A stretch of DNA of 64,000 bases from an uncultured Cedecea sp. (GCF_947498825.1 NZ_CANMLV010000007.1:1-64000), one strand, 5' to 3'; shown: positions 26,966 through 36,208, counted from the first letter of the stretch. A program made the numbers and translations. Notes: a model not told the origin generated them from the letters alone.

Positions 26966-27643
26966 ATGAGTATCCATAAAGAGCCCACTGGGGTGTCCAC
27001 TTTGATTGGTACCCCGAAAGAAGTGAGAGGCCGTCTCAGCAGGTCCCATGCTGAGCAAGTCTTACTTGTTTCGTTTGAACACCAGAATAGCCATGGAACA
27101 GAGATTCTTTTTGAGAACCTGTCAAACATGGCGTCATCCATGTATGCATTGTTCCAACAGCAACAGCAAAGTAGTGCCACGCTGGAACGTCTGGCTGAGG
27201 CATTAGTACCGCCGACTCCCGCCTCTCCACGGATCCTGAAAGAAGTGGCTATGCTGGTTAAGGCTCGCAAAGCAGTTCTGGAAAGTGGCGACTGGTTGAG
27301 TGCTGCTGAACTGGCGCAGCTGGCTCAATTAAGCACCGCCAACCCCAGCGCCCAGCCAAATAAATGGAAGAGGGGTGGCCGCATCTTTGCTATCCATCAT
27401 AGCGGGGTTGATTACTTTCCTGCCTATGGTCTGAACAGGGACGAGGGTTTCCGACCATTAAAAGCACTTGCGCAAGTTATTGAAATCTTTGCAGACCACA
27501 AAAATGGCTGGGGCATGGCATTCTGGTTTATGTCAGTGAATAGTTTTCTTGGCGGAAAACGCCCTCAAGATCTGCTGGTCTCACATCCAGAACAGGTGAT
27601 TGCGGCAGCGAGAGATGAAATTCAGGCGCCAGAGCATGGTTAA
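26966..27643 (+). CDS. DUF2384-type antitoxin of RES toxin
   Basis: About 225 residues. The C-terminal part (NSFLGGKRPQDLL...HPEQVIAAARDEI) matches the toxin-binding MbcA/ParS/Xre (DUF2384) domain. An upstream open frame reaches 26915, but GGGAGAG before the ATG at 26966 suggests a start MSIHKEPTG. It overlaps the RES gene by eight bases. By family knowledge it binds and neutralises the toxin and represses the operon. At 225 residues it is longer than many antitoxins of this type; the N-terminal half has a long helical stretch with a Gln-run (FQQQQQSS). Confidence 0.8.
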   Translation: MSIHKEPTGVSTLIGTPKEVRGRLSRSHAEQVLLVSFEHQNSHGTEILFENLSNMASSMYALFQQQQQSSATLERLAEALVPPTPASPRILKEVAMLVKARKAVLESGDWLSAAELAQLAQLSTANPSAQPNKWKRGGRIFAIHHSGVDYFPAYGLNRDEGFRPLKALAQVIEIFADHKNGWGMAFWFMSVNSFLGGKRPQDLLVSHPEQVIAAARDEIQAPEHG

Positions 27644-28322
27644 GCGTTCTGGCGATGAAAAGCCGCATAATGCAGAAATTGATTCACTGACACATGCAGG
27701 TCTCCTGAAGACAACCACCTATTTACTGAATAAAGGCACGCTGCTGCACCGCATTCATCATGAGCAGTTTGCGGCCAGCCAGTTTAATCCTGGTTTGCAA
27801 GGTAATGCGCGTTTTAGTCCGATACAAAATGCAAAAGGTGAACCTATACCGACCCTGTACGCCGGTATGACAAAAAACTGCGCCTTGATGGAGACCGTGT
27901 TTCACGATGTCTCTTTTGTCCCCGGTCTTAAAACGTTCGATAAGAGTAAACTCAGACAACAGGTACACTCAACACTTGAAATTGTTGAAAACCTTAAGCT
28001 GGTGGATCTTTCCAGTGTGGCACTGCGTAAATTAGGCATTACCCGTAAAGAATTGATTGATACCGAGAAAGATCAATATCCAATAACTCGTCAATGGGCA
28101 GCAAAACTTTATCAGCAATGTCCGACGGCTCAAGGGCTTGCCTGGGTCTCCAGACAGGATGATACTTCCCGAGCACTGATGCTGTTTGGTGACAGAATTC
28201 CCCGACTGTCACTCGCTCAGACTGGCCAGTCCCTCAGCCTGATTAACGATGCCACCACTTATGACGGGGTCCTCGAACTTGCCGAAAGACTCGATGTGCT
28301 TATCATTCCGGGAAAAGATTGA
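27636..28322 (+). CDS. RES-domain toxin
   Basis: About 228 residues. RES features: Arg in TLLHRIHH, the GNARFSP segment, TLYAGMTKNCALMETVFHDV with its Glu, and a late Ser region (GLAWVSRQDDTSRALMLF). RES toxins fold like ADP-ribosyltransferases and deplete NAD+ (established for several members) or modify PRPP synthetase. The ATG at 27636 overlaps the antitoxin stop, fixing the start; the longer frame from 27600 is less likely. Together with the previous gene it forms a type II toxin-antitoxin pair. Confidence 0.85.
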   Translation: MVKRSGDEKPHNAEIDSLTHAGLLKTTTYLLNKGTLLHRIHHEQFAASQFNPGLQGNARFSPIQNAKGEPIPTLYAGMTKNCALMETVFHDVSFVPGLKTFDKSKLRQQVHSTLEIVENLKLVDLSSVALRKLGITRKELIDTEKDQYPITRQWAAKLYQQCPTAQGLAWVSRQDDTSRALMLFGDRIPRLSLAQTGQSLSLINDATTYDGVLELAERLDVLIIPGKD

Positions 28323-28355
28323 CCCACTTATCTTATATAACGGTCGCAAAATGAT

Positions 28356-28414
28356 ACGCTACGTGAAATCTGCAAGGATATGACCGCGAAATCCTCCCAG
28401 ATTTTACGTAGCGT
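28356..28414. repeat. Palindromic repeat copy A
   Basis: Arms ACGCTACGTGAAATCTG (28356-28372) and CAGATTTTACGTAGCGT (28398-28414) are complementary at 16 of 17 positions. A diverged copy lies at 34131-34191 with the same end sequences and a following GCCAAAAA tail. It looks like a small non-coding palindromic repeat (MITE or REP-like), placed right after the toxin stop. Confidence 0.65.
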
Positions 28415-28434
28415 TGCCAAAAAGAGAGGGGATT

Positions 28435-28827
28435 TTGACTGAACTATCGACTCTGTTGTCTGTTATTCAAGCCCTGGAAATCCAGCTACATAATCCGGCG
28501 TTGCGCCTTGATGCTAACCGGGTAGATAAATTGCTGCATGACGATTTCGAAGAGGTCGGTCGCTCAGGTCAGTGCTATAACAAGGTGCAAACCATAGCGG
28601 CTTTAAAAAATGAAAGTCAGCATTTGTCTATTTACGCTGAAGACTTTGTTCTGACAATGATTACCACAGAGACGGTATTGTTGAGGTATAAAAGTTTTCA
28701 GCGTGATATCGGTGACAACGTCACTCGCAGAACAGAACGCTCATCTATCTGGGTGTTATCGCCATCAGGTCCAAATGGTCGCCAGTGGCAGATGCGTTTT
28801 CATCAGGGAACGGCGATTAATCATTAA
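28435..28827 (+). CDS. NTF2/DUF4440-like small protein
   Basis: About 130 residues. LEIQLHNPALRLDANRVDKL, DDFEEVGRSG and the closing WQMRFHQGT are typical of DUF4440/NTF2-like cone-shaped proteins, whose roles vary. Frame starts at a TTG at 28414, but GAGAGGGG lies just before a second TTG at 28435, which I prefer. No partner genes are evident. It follows the palindromic repeat and may use a promoter inside it. Confidence 0.65.
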   Translation: MTELSTLLSVIQALEIQLHNPALRLDANRVDKLLHDDFEEVGRSGQCYNKVQTIAALKNESQHLSIYAEDFVLTMITTETVLLRYKSFQRDIGDNVTRRTERSSIWVLSPSGPNGRQWQMRFHQGTAINH

Positions 28828-29030
28828 AAGGTCAGTTCGGATATCGAAAGATTTGCCAGGGCTAAACGTATTGCCCCCAGTTACAGGCAGGAACCGTGCT
28901 GATTAACAGAGTAATACCTGAATTGCCGCTCCCTTTGGGGGGTAAAACAGTCAGAGAACGGGCCGGAATTTTATCCTTGGGCCCAAAACTGTCATCTATT
29001 CGTGATCCACAAATACCACGCAGTATGTAT

Positions 29031-29063
29031 AAAAATCCGCCAACAGCAACCGTCGTTGGCGGA
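29031..29063 (-). terminator. Terminator of AhpD-azoR-GNAT operon
   Basis: Stem TCCGCCAAC/GTTGGCGGA followed on the minus strand by a T-run (29031-29036). It lies seven bp past the stop of the AhpD-like gene. Confidence 0.85.
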
Positions 29064-29069
29064 CAGCCA

Positions 29070-29549
29070 TCAGTTTAATTCCGCGCGATCCAGACCGTAA
29101 GCTTTATCCAGAGAGCCTGGCGTCATTTGCGACAGGATTTGCAGACGATTCCAGGCGTTAATCATGGCAATGCTAAAGGTTAATTCCGAAATCTCAACTT
29201 CAGAAAAATGTTCACGCAACTCACCATATAACGCTTCGCTCACACCATGATCGCCAATACGGGTCAAAGCTTCAGTTAATGCCAGAGCTGTTTTCTCTTT
29301 GGCGCTGAACAATGGCGATTCACGCCAGATTGCAACGTGGTAAAGACGCAATTCTCGCTCGCCATGCATTTTCGCTTCTTTAACATGCATATCCAGGCAA
29401 AATGCACAGTGGTTAAGTTGTGACGCACGGATATCCACTAAGTGCTTAAGTTTTTTGTCCAGCGAGATTTTCTCTAATGCCATAGATGCATCAGCCAGGG
29501 TTTTAGTCAGGGCTGGAATCGTTTTGAAATGATTTACGCGTGACGACAT
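29070..29549 (-). CDS. AhpD-like carboxymuconolactone decarboxylase family protein
   Basis: A 159-residue all-helical protein with the redox CXXC in HCAFCLDMHVKEAK, which includes the downstream His of AhpD-type peroxidase active sites. Members act as alkylhydroperoxidases or related oxidoreductases. It is the last gene of a three-gene operon, 15 bp after the azoreductase gene. With the azoreductase it suggests a stress response to reactive or quinone-like compounds. Confidence 0.85.
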   Translation of the reverse strand: MSSRVNHFKTIPALTKTLADASMALEKISLDKKLKHLVDIRASQLNHCAFCLDMHVKEAKMHGERELRLYHVAIWRESPLFSAKEKTALALTEALTRIGDHGVSEALYGELREHFSEVEISELTFSIAMINAWNRLQILSQMTPGSLDKAYGLDRAELN

Positions 29550-29564
29550 ACTGTAATCCTCTTT

Positions 29565-30170
29565 TTAAAATAAACGATCAATGGTTTGTAGTGCGCAGGA
29601 TAAGGCGGTAGTACGACTGGCGGGATCATGTGTTCCCTCCACCCGGATAAACTGCACGTCGGTAATGCCAATATATTCAAGCGCGACGCGAATATATGGC
29701 GTGAACTGGTCATCTTGTAAAAAGGGCCCATGGGTAAATAAGCTGCCGCTGGCGACAATGCAGTACACTTTTTTGTCTCTGACAAGCCCCACCTTGGTAC
29801 CTTCCGGAGTGAAGGCGAAGGTTCTTCCGGCGCGAGTAATATGATCAAACCAGGCTTTCAGCACTGAAGGCAGACCGAGGTTCCACATGGGAGATGAAAT
29901 AACCAGCGTGTCACAATCAAAAAGCTGGTCCACCAGTTGCTCAGAGATCTTTATCGCCGCGAGCTGTGATTCATTTCTCAGATGAGGAGGCGTAAAAAAA
30001 GCCGCAATAGTCAATGCATCAAGATGCGGCAGCGGCCGCTGCGCCAGATCCAGCACGGACTCTTCAAGCCCGGCATGCTGCCTGCGCAAGTTATCGACCA
30101 GACGTTGAGACGCGATTCGGGATGCCGAACTTGCTAAACCAGGGCTGACTTTAATATGAAGTAGTTTCAT
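29565..30170 (-). CDS. azoR: FMN-dependent NADH-azoreductase / quinone reductase
   Basis: 201 residues, the same length as E. coli AzoR. A flavodoxin-like fold with the FMN-phosphate loop SPGLASSASR near the N-terminus, PMWNLGLPSVLKAWFDHITRAG split here as PMWNLGLPS and AWFDHITRAG, and FTPEG...GLV matching AzoR. It reduces azo dyes and quinones by two-electron transfer. It sits between GNAT and AhpD genes with gaps of 11 and 15 bp. Similarity to E. coli AzoR is moderate, so it is probably a paralogue. Confidence 0.85.
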   Translation of the reverse strand: MKLLHIKVSPGLASSASRIASQRLVDNLRRQHAGLEESVLDLAQRPLPHLDALTIAAFFTPPHLRNESQLAAIKISEQLVDQLFDCDTLVISSPMWNLGLPSVLKAWFDHITRAGRTFAFTPEGTKVGLVRDKKVYCIVASGSLFTHGPFLQDDQFTPYIRVALEYIGITDVQFIRVEGTHDPASRTTALSCALQTIDRLF

Positions 30171-30181
30171 CCTGTTCGTCC

Positions 30182-30607
30182 TCAGGTAAGATCGCGGTGA
30201 AAATGCAGGCCCAGTGCGGTATATCCGACACGCTGATAGAAAGCCTGAGCCTGCGTATTGGTAATGGCCGTATCAAGCACCATCTTGCAACAACCGTATT
30301 CACGCGCAATCACCGCTAAGTTCTCTAATATCTCTGCACCGATCCCTTGGCCACGAACGTCATGCGTTGTCACTAAATCATCGACATAACAGAATTGTCC
30401 GTGAATAAAATTTTCGAGCAGGCGATAGCCGGCCAGCACGACAGGTTTTCCATCCCGCTCCAGTCCTGCCAGACGATAACCTTGCGCCTGCTGGCGCTGG
30501 ACTTGGGCAATAAATTGCACCTCACTATTCAGTTCGCCGCGTAACTCCCGCATCAGCGTAAAGCAGCGGGCAAGCTCTGTGGCGGTGTCATAATGTGTTG
30601 TCTTCAT
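30182..30607 (-). CDS. GNAT-family N-acetyltransferase
   Basis: A 141-residue acetyl-CoA-dependent transferase. The acetyl-CoA pyrophosphate loop is RGQGIGAEIL, with VDDLVTTHDVRG before it and NTQAQAFYQRVGY at the C-terminus. The substrate is unknown. First gene of the azoR operon, divergent from the MocR regulator across a 110-bp gap, so the regulator may control the operon. Confidence 0.85.
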   Translation of the reverse strand: MKTTHYDTATELARCFTLMRELRGELNSEVQFIAQVQRQQAQGYRLAGLERDGKPVVLAGYRLLENFIHGQFCYVDDLVTTHDVRGQGIGAEILENLAVIAREYGCCKMVLDTAITNTQAQAFYQRVGYTALGLHFHRDLT

Positions 30608-30717
30608 AACGCCTCATACTGGATGGCCTGATTAATAGCCGTTATCTTAAACTTGTATGTCTGGTTAAAAAGGGTCAATATCGATGTTAATGGGTAGGTC
30701 ATAAAAGGGTATCGTTC

Positions 30718-32124
30718 ATGGGGTACAAAAAAATCTATGCTCGTTATCGGCAGCAAATTCTGGATGGTCTTTTAAAACCCGGGGATCGCGTCCCGTCGAT
30801 TCGTTTGCTGGCGAACGAGCTGCAGGTAGCCCGCAAAACGGTAGAAACCGCTTATGAAATTCTCACAGGGGAGGGTTATTTCGTTAGCCGGGGAGCGAAG
30901 GGGACTTATATCAATCCGGAGTTGAGACTGACCCCAAAGGCCAATGCACACAAGCCAGTATTGTCTCGTTCACCTGATATTCAGGCCGTTGAAAGGAAAG
31001 GGGATCTGCGGCTAGGGATCCCTGCGCTGGATGAGTTCCCGCATAAAAAATGGTTATTAATATCAGGAAAGGCAGCACGTAGTCTTCGTCCGGAAGAGAT
31101 GCTCATGCCGCCAGTGATGGGTTTTCTGCCATTGCGTGAGGCCATTGCCAGTTATCTTAATATTTCACGGGGGCTGAATTGCCTGCCGAATCAAATATTT
31201 ATTACCAGTGGCTACCGAGCTAATCTGCGGTTGATTCTGTCAGTACTGGCACAGCCGAACGATAAAGTGTTATTTGAAGACCCAGGCTACTTCTACGGAC
31301 AGCAATTATTAAAGCGGATCGCGCCCAATCTGCATTATATACCTGTGGATCGGCAGGGGATGGATATTGACTATCTTCAGCGCTATCATTCTGATGCGCG
31401 CTTCACTATTACGACACCGACACATCAAAGTCCGCTCGCAGTAAGCCTTTCACTCCCGCGCAAGCATCAACTTCTGGCATGGGCACAGCAAAACAACAGT
31501 TGGGTCATCGAAGATGATTACGACGGTGAGTTTCACTACACAAAAAAAGTCATTCCGGCATTGAAGAGCCTGGATATGCATGACCGTGTCATCTACACCG
31601 GTACATTCAGTAAAACGATAATGCCAGCCATGCGTATCGGTTATATCGTCATGCCTCAGGAAACAGTGACACAATTCAACGAACTGGGGGAAATCCTTGA
31701 AACCGGTCTGCCATTACTACCACAAAAGATTCTCGCGCAGTTCCTTATCGAAGGGCATTTCTATCGGCATATAAAAAAAATGCGCTTACTCTATCAGCAA
31801 CGCCGCCGAATTATGCTTGAGGCAATTGAAACAAGTTTCCCGGGTGTCTTTGAATTTGAGCTTACCGATGGCGGAATGCACATTGTCGCTTTCCTGAAAC
31901 GTGGTATTGAAGATAAGGCATTAGCCACTCTGTGGACTGAACACGATCTCTGTGTCAAACCGCTTTCAAACTGGTATGCACAGACACAAAAGCGTTACGG
32001 ATTAGTGATTGGATACACCAACATTCGTTCATATGAACAGGCAATGAAAATATTTCAACGGGTGAGGGTAGAGACGATGGCGTTAATGGGATCCGCTTGG
32101 AAAACGGAAATTATCCTACGTTAA
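30718..32124 (+). CDS. MocR/PdxR-type GntR regulator with aminotransferase domain
   Basis: A 468-residue fusion: an N-terminal GntR winged helix (about 1-70, GDRVPSIRLLANELQVARKTVETAY) and a C-terminal fold-type I aminotransferase domain (about 100-460) with EDDYDGEF and the PLP-binding Lys in YTGTFSKTIMPAMRIGY. Such proteins sense PLP or an amino compound. It is divergent from the GNAT-azoR-AhpD operon, its likely target. Confidence 0.87.
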   Translation: MGYKKIYARYRQQILDGLLKPGDRVPSIRLLANELQVARKTVETAYEILTGEGYFVSRGAKGTYINPELRLTPKANAHKPVLSRSPDIQAVERKGDLRLGIPALDEFPHKKWLLISGKAARSLRPEEMLMPPVMGFLPLREAIASYLNISRGLNCLPNQIFITSGYRANLRLILSVLAQPNDKVLFEDPGYFYGQQLLKRIAPNLHYIPVDRQGMDIDYLQRYHSDARFTITTPTHQSPLAVSLSLPRKHQLLAWAQQNNSWVIEDDYDGEFHYTKKVIPALKSLDMHDRVIYTGTFSKTIMPAMRIGYIVMPQETVTQFNELGEILETGLPLLPQKILAQFLIEGHFYRHIKKMRLLYQQRRRIMLEAIETSFPGVFEFELTDGGMHIVAFLKRGIEDKALATLWTEHDLCVKPLSNWYAQTQKRYGLVIGYTNIRSYEQAMKIFQRVRVETMALMGSAWKTEIILR

Positions 32125-32386
32125 GCCCCTTCTTTGAACAGCGTTGCTATCACAATAGGGCAAAGAAAGCCTTGAAGGAAGTTGTACGCCAGCAACGAAC
32201 TGCCAGTTACGCCGATTTCTTCGCTGGGCTGCCGAAAGGGATTCCCTGAAAAGATGACATTCTGGAAAATAGCGACGTCTTTGTGCGTCGTTCAATATTA
32301 GAAATTGCCCCAGGTTCTGGGCGAAATGATTTCAGCATCAGATGAGAATTATCGCCAAAACAAGCGACCATATCGGCAAAATAACT
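32125..32386. other. Gap with possible gene debris
   Basis: A short open stretch on the plus strand ends in ...RTASYADFFAGLPKGIP at about 32249. It has no start and no ribosome site, so it could be the tail of a decayed gene that I do not recognise. Nothing else is evident here. Confidence 0.3.
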
Positions 32387-32587
32387 TCAGCTATCCACCG
32401 TTGGTATTATCCATGTCTGCGACATTGAGGGTTGCAGGATTATTTCGTTGTGGTAGGGTGTAATTTCGTCTATTTGATCTGGAGTAATTGTTGCGGGCCA
32501 TCCAATATAATAATCAGGCCAGCTTCTAAACAGAATATGATTTATTCCAACGCTGCTGTTTACCATCCTCATCTTCGCTATTCGCAT
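32387..32587 (-). CDS. Small hypothetical protein
   Basis: About 66 residues starting at ATG 32587 behind TGAGGTG. The sequence is aromatic-rich ([19 protein letters not shown]) and well composed for a protein, but I know no family. It is divergent from proX. It may be a small gene or the tail of a lost one. Confidence 0.3.
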   Translation of the reverse strand: MRIAKMRMVNSSVGINHILFRSWPDYYIGWPATITPDQIDEITPYHNEIILQPSMSQTWIIPTVDS

Positions 32588-32700
32588 CACCACCTCAGCT
32601 ACTAGCTATTTCGCCATCACCACCCACATTTTTCTATTTTCGTTTTCACCTGCTGGTGAGAAACATATTCGCCTGCACGTTTATCCAGGAAACAATAATT

Positions 32701-33702
32701 ATGCTCAATAAAAAATTACTCGTTTTATCTCTGACGGCGATTGTCGCTGCGCCTGCTGCCATGGCCGCAAAATTGCCCGGTGATGGCGTTACCGTTCTTC
32801 CGGTGCAAAGTACGTTGCCTGAAGAGTCGTTTCAAACCGAGTTGATTAATAAAGCGTTAGAAAAGCTAGGCTACACCGTGAAGCCAACGGAAGAGGTGGA
32901 TTACAATGTGGCGTATACGGCAATCGCGGCGGGAGATGCCACTTATATGGCGGTTAACTGGGAACCGCTGCAAAAAGATATGTATAACGCCGCAGGCGGC
33001 GACAGCAAATTCTACCGTAAAGGCACGTATATTAGCGGTGCTGCGCAAGGATATCTGATTGATAAGAAGACTGCAGACAAATATCACATCACTGATATTT
33101 CACAGCTGAAAGATCCAAAAATCGCGAAGCTGTTTGATGCCAATAATGATGGTAAAGCCGATCTTGCCGGTTGTAATCCTGGCTGGGTCTGTGGGCAAGT
33201 TATCGAGGCACAAATCAAAGCCTATGGTTTGAGTAATACTGTGCAGCAGAATCAAGGCAATTATTCTGCCATCATCGCAGATACTTTAACACGCTATAAA
33301 TCCGGTAAGCCGGTGCTCTATTTTACCTGGACACCTTATTGGGTTAGCGATGAATTAAAACCGGGTCGCGATGTTGTTTGGTTAACGGTTCCTTTCTCGG
33401 TGACGCCAGGTTCGCAAAAAAATGAAGATACAGCGCTACCTAACGGCAAGAATTATGGCTTCAAAGCCAATAATGAGCATGTTGTCGCCAACAAAGAATG
33501 GGCGGAAAAGAATCCGGCTGCAGCGAAACTGTTCTCGATTGTTAAACTGCCGCTCGCCGACGTGAATGCGCAAAACCAGCGCATGCATGCGGGTGAATCT
33601 TCATCTGCAGACATCGAACGTCATGTAGATGGTTGGATTCATGCGCACCAGGCGCAGTTTGATAGCTGGATTAAGGAAGCTACGGCGGCGGCAAAACAGT
33701 GA
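32701..33702 (+). CDS. proX: Glycine betaine/proline-betaine binding protein ProX
   Basis: About 333 residues; E. coli ProX has 330. Signal peptide [19 protein letters not shown]..., then the ProX-type core [36 protein letters not shown] and NPGWVCGQV, with the Trp residues of the aromatic betaine cage (NWEPL, NPGWVC, TWTPYW). It is periplasmic and would deliver osmoprotectant to ProVW. Start is at 32701 behind AGGAAAC, not at the earlier open frame from 32656. No proV or proW lies beside it: an orphan binding protein, maybe feeding a distant transporter. Confidence 0.93.
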   Translation: MLNKKLLVLSLTAIVAAPAAMAAKLPGDGVTVLPVQSTLPEESFQTELINKALEKLGYTVKPTEEVDYNVAYTAIAAGDATYMAVNWEPLQKDMYNAAGGDSKFYRKGTYISGAAQGYLIDKKTADKYHITDISQLKDPKIAKLFDANNDGKADLAGCNPGWVCGQVIEAQIKAYGLSNTVQQNQGNYSAIIADTLTRYKSGKPVLYFTWTPYWVSDELKPGRDVVWLTVPFSVTPGSQKNEDTALPNGKNYGFKANNEHVVANKEWAEKNPAAAKLFSIVKLPLADVNAQNQRMHAGESSSADIERHVDGWIHAHQAQFDSWIKEATAAAKQ

Positions 33703-33817
33703 GCGTTTGCTGATTACGGTGAGTTGAAGTGACTGAACAGTAAAACGGGTAGGGCATGCAGGCCAGCATGGCGGTTGATGCTGGTCTGTGTGTATAGTCC
33801 CGCGGCGGGATTTTGTG

Positions 33818-33967
33818 ATGGGACTAACGGCAAAAGATTTGGCTCCGGCAATTGGTCGGCTGAATCACGTATATGAAGTGCTCAATCGAAAACGCGAGCT
33901 AACGTTACCGATGATTCGCAATCTGCACAAACAGTTCGATATTCCGTTAGAAAGTCTTGTTGGCTGA
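33818..33967 (+). pseudogene. HigA-type antitoxin C-terminal remnant
   Basis: A 49-residue stretch, MGLTAKDLAPAIGRLNHVYE then VLNRKRELTLPMIRNLHKQF, that matches the C-terminal half of HigA/Xre antitoxins (helix-turn-helix with the 'L..KR.LTL..IR.L...F.I' pattern). No N-terminal part or HigB toxin is visible, so this is probably a relic. A good terminator follows, so it once ended a transcript. Confidence 0.6.
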
Positions 33968-33987
33968 GACAGCAGTTATTAAAAGAG

Positions 33988-34013
33988 AACCGGCTATCAC
34001 AGCCGGTTTTTTT
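33988..34013 (+). terminator. Terminator after HigA remnant
   Basis: Stem AACCGGCT/AGCCGGTT with seven T following. A canonical intrinsic terminator that probably also ends proX transcription. Confidence 0.9.
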
Positions 34014-34375
34014 ATGCCTGATATCTGGCGAGCACTAAGGTAGAAAAAATCACGGCGGTGCGATGCTTCCGGCAGACATCAAACAGGACGGCAAATAGCA
34101 AACTTGGTCACGGGCTTTGCTTGAGCCGTCACGCTACACGAATATTTGCAGATAAGACGGTCCTGCTAACGCATCAGAATTCACGTAGCGACGCCAAAAA
34201 AAACGACAAAATCTGACAGGGAAGGTGAGCAGTTGATTTTATTGGTCATTAGGATTTGTAATTAAAATCAAAATACCGAAGTGACCTAAGCGAATCAGAC
34301 AGGGTGATAACATATTGCTGTGCTTGAATTCCTTCAAAGACGAGCCATTTAACATAATATACATTATGCGCACCT
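34014..34375. other. Gap before IS remnant
   Basis: No gene is recognisable. The stretch contains the second palindromic repeat copy (34131-34191) and ends at the IS1202-like left end. Confidence 0.4.
34131..34191. repeat. Palindromic repeat copy B
   Basis: A diverged copy of the element at 28356-28414: the ends ACGCTACACGAA and GAATTCACGTAGCG and the following GCCAAAAA match copy A. Arms still pair imperfectly. Confidence 0.5.
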
Positions 34376-35385
34376 AGAGTGTAGTGGCTCAATGCTAATG
34401 TCTAGTTCTGGCTCAATCCTAATGTCTGCGCTACATTAACTCTGTGGGGTTCTTATCATCATTCTTTTTCCGGGGGGTTAAAGAAAAAGGAACTCATCGA
34501 GGAAATGGTCATGAGTGCAGAAAGCTCAGGACTATTTACGTTGAAAGAGATTAATCGCATTCAAATCTTGCAAGATGTCATCGACCGCAGAATGACTTCT
34601 GGCCGAGCAGCTGAACTTCTCGGCATAACGCCACGACATTGCAGCCGTTTACTTAATCGATACCGTGAACATGGCCCGCTTAGTATTAGTAACCGTAGTC
34701 GTGGTAATCCGGGAAACCGCTTGTTGCCTAAAGCTTTTACTGATCAGGCCCTGGAAATCATACGAGATAAATATTCTGATTTTGGCCCTACACTAGCTCG
34801 AGAGAAAGTTCCATGGAAGCTGCGAACGCATTTGCCGAAGAGTTCATGAACGATTACAACCGTCGTTTCGCAAAAGCGCCTCGCCAGGCGTTTGATGTTT
34901 ATCGGGAACTGGATGTCGATGATGATCTTGATATGGTATTTAACTGGCGTGAAGCTCGTAAAGTGTCGAAATCACTCACAGTGCAGTACGACAAAGTCCT
35001 TTATCTGATTGAAGGCAGCGAATTCAGTCGTCGGGCGATTGGTAAATACATCGATGTCTGGCATTACCCGGATGGACATAAAGAGCTCCGGCTTAATGGC
35101 GTGTCACTTCCCTACTCCACCTATGACAAGCTTTCTGAAATCGATCAGGGGGCCATTGTGGACAACAAACGTCTGGGGCGGGCCCTGGAAATGGCGCAGC
35201 TGGTCCAGGCCGAGCGGGATAATAACCGGTCGCAGTCCGTTCCATCCGGCGACGGTCCTTCACGCAGGCGTAAAGCCCCCACGACGAAGAAATCTCAGCG
35301 CTCCCTTGAGCAGGACGATATGTTCAATGCCCTGGTGAAACTTCAGTCACGCTCTGAAGAGATATTTGGAAAGAAACCGATTTAA
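34376..35385 (+). mobile_element. IS1202/ISNCY-like element, internally deleted (copy 1)
   Basis: The left end shares about 28 bases (TAGAGTGTAGTGGCTCAATG and on) with copy 2 at 41092. The transposase start is at 34511. About 100 N-terminal residues (helix-turn-helix, AAELLGITPRHCSRLLNRYR) are followed, after a frame change near 34812, by about 190 C-terminal residues. The central catalytic part of about 160 residues is missing. Confidence 0.8.
34511..35385 (+). pseudogene. IS1202-like transposase, deleted and frameshifted
   Basis: N-terminal HTH part 34511-34812, then C-terminal part in another frame, 34813-35385 (starting EAANAFAEEFMNDYNRRF). The C-terminal part ends with a basic tail and FGKKPI. 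The alignment with copy 2 (same LPYSTYD and YLIE.SE.SRRAIGKYIDVWHYPDG blocks) shows both belong to one transposase. Cannot transpose by itself. Confidence 0.82.
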
Positions 35386-35387
35386 AG

Positions 35388-35408
35388 CCCGGTAATCCAT
35401 CCGGGCAT
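35388..35408. terminator. Hairpin between IS remnant and arsH
   Basis: A short GCCCGG/CCGGGC stem follows the transposase end and precedes the arsH stop; it may terminate arsH on the minus strand. Modest support. Confidence 0.4.
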
Positions 35409-35417
35409 GCCTGGCTG

Positions 35418-36122
35418 TCAGATTTTGGCCTGATTGACCCGTGCCGCGAGCTCCTGATGACTCTCTTTCCTTTCGCTGTAGCGGTCGGACAGGTAGGCTG
35501 TGTGCCCTTTCAGGAGTAACGTCATTTTGAACAACTCTTCGGTAACGTCGACAATCCTGTCATACCAGGGTGAGGGTTTCATGCGCCCTTCATCATCAAA
35601 TTCCTGCCATGCCTTTGGCACTGATGACTGATTGGGGATGGTGAACATCCGCATCCAGCGGCCAAGTATCCGCATCTGATTGACCGTGTTAAACGACTGT
35701 GAACCACCACAAACCTGCATGACGGCCAGCGTTTTACCCTGGGAAGGACGAACAGCACCTTCACTCAGGGGTATCCAGTCAATCTGGGCCTTCATCACCG
35801 AGCTCATGGCGCCATGTCTTTCCGGAGAACTCCAGACCATTCCGTCACACCACCTGACCAGCTCGCGGAGTTCAAGCACTTTGGGGTGACTTTCGGGCGC
35901 ATCATCGGGTAACGGCAGACCGGATGGGTTAAATATTTTCACCTCAGCCCCCATCTTTGCCAGCAACCGCCCGGCCTCTTCCGCTGCAAAACGACTGTAG
36001 GACCGCTCTCGTACTGAACCGTACAGGATGAGAATTCGCGGCATGGTTTCGTTGTTGCCCGTAAGTTTGCTGGCAAGCGCATCATCAAAATAAGCCGGTT
36101 CGATTGCTGGTAAGTCGGTCAT
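35418..36122 (-). CDS. arsH: ArsH NADPH-dependent FMN reductase
   Basis: About 234 residues, a flavodoxin-fold protein ([14 protein letters not shown] near 35 binds the FMN phosphate; [20 protein letters not shown] is the family signature, quoted in full at 20 residues). It oxidises trivalent organoarsenicals or has quinone reductase activity. A start at 36122 behind GGAG is preferred over 36140. It is divergent from arsRBC, the same layout as arsHRBC on Yersinia Tn2502 (family knowledge). Confidence 0.93.
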   Translation of the reverse strand: MTDLPAIEPAYFDDALASKLTGNNETMPRILILYGSVRERSYSRFAAEEAGRLLAKMGAEVKIFNPSGLPLPDDAPESHPKVLELRELVRWCDGMVWSSPERHGAMSSVMKAQIDWIPLSEGAVRPSQGKTLAVMQVCGGSQSFNTVNQMRILGRWMRMFTIPNQSSVPKAWQEFDDEGRMKPSPWYDRIVDVTEELFKMTLLLKGHTAYLSDRYSERKESHQELAARVNQAKI

Positions 36123-36162
36123 AAAAAATCTCCATTTCATAAGCTATGCTTTAAAAGTTATC

Positions 36163-36182
36163 ACATATGAAATATCATATGT
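36163..36182. promoter_or_regulatory. ArsR operator
   Basis: The perfect inverted repeat ACATATG-N6-CATATGT lies between arsH and arsR, near both starts. This is a typical ArsR-binding dyad and would repress both genes without arsenite. Confidence 0.8.
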
Positions 36183-36208
36183 ATTGTTATTTTTTTACGA
36201 GGTTAAGC

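Noticed and set aside
34813-35385. Open frame looking like a plasmid partition (ParB/KorB-like) protein because of its charged tail.
   Set aside because: Its blocks match the C-terminal part of the IS1202-like transposase pieces at 42997 and 49151, so it is IS debris.
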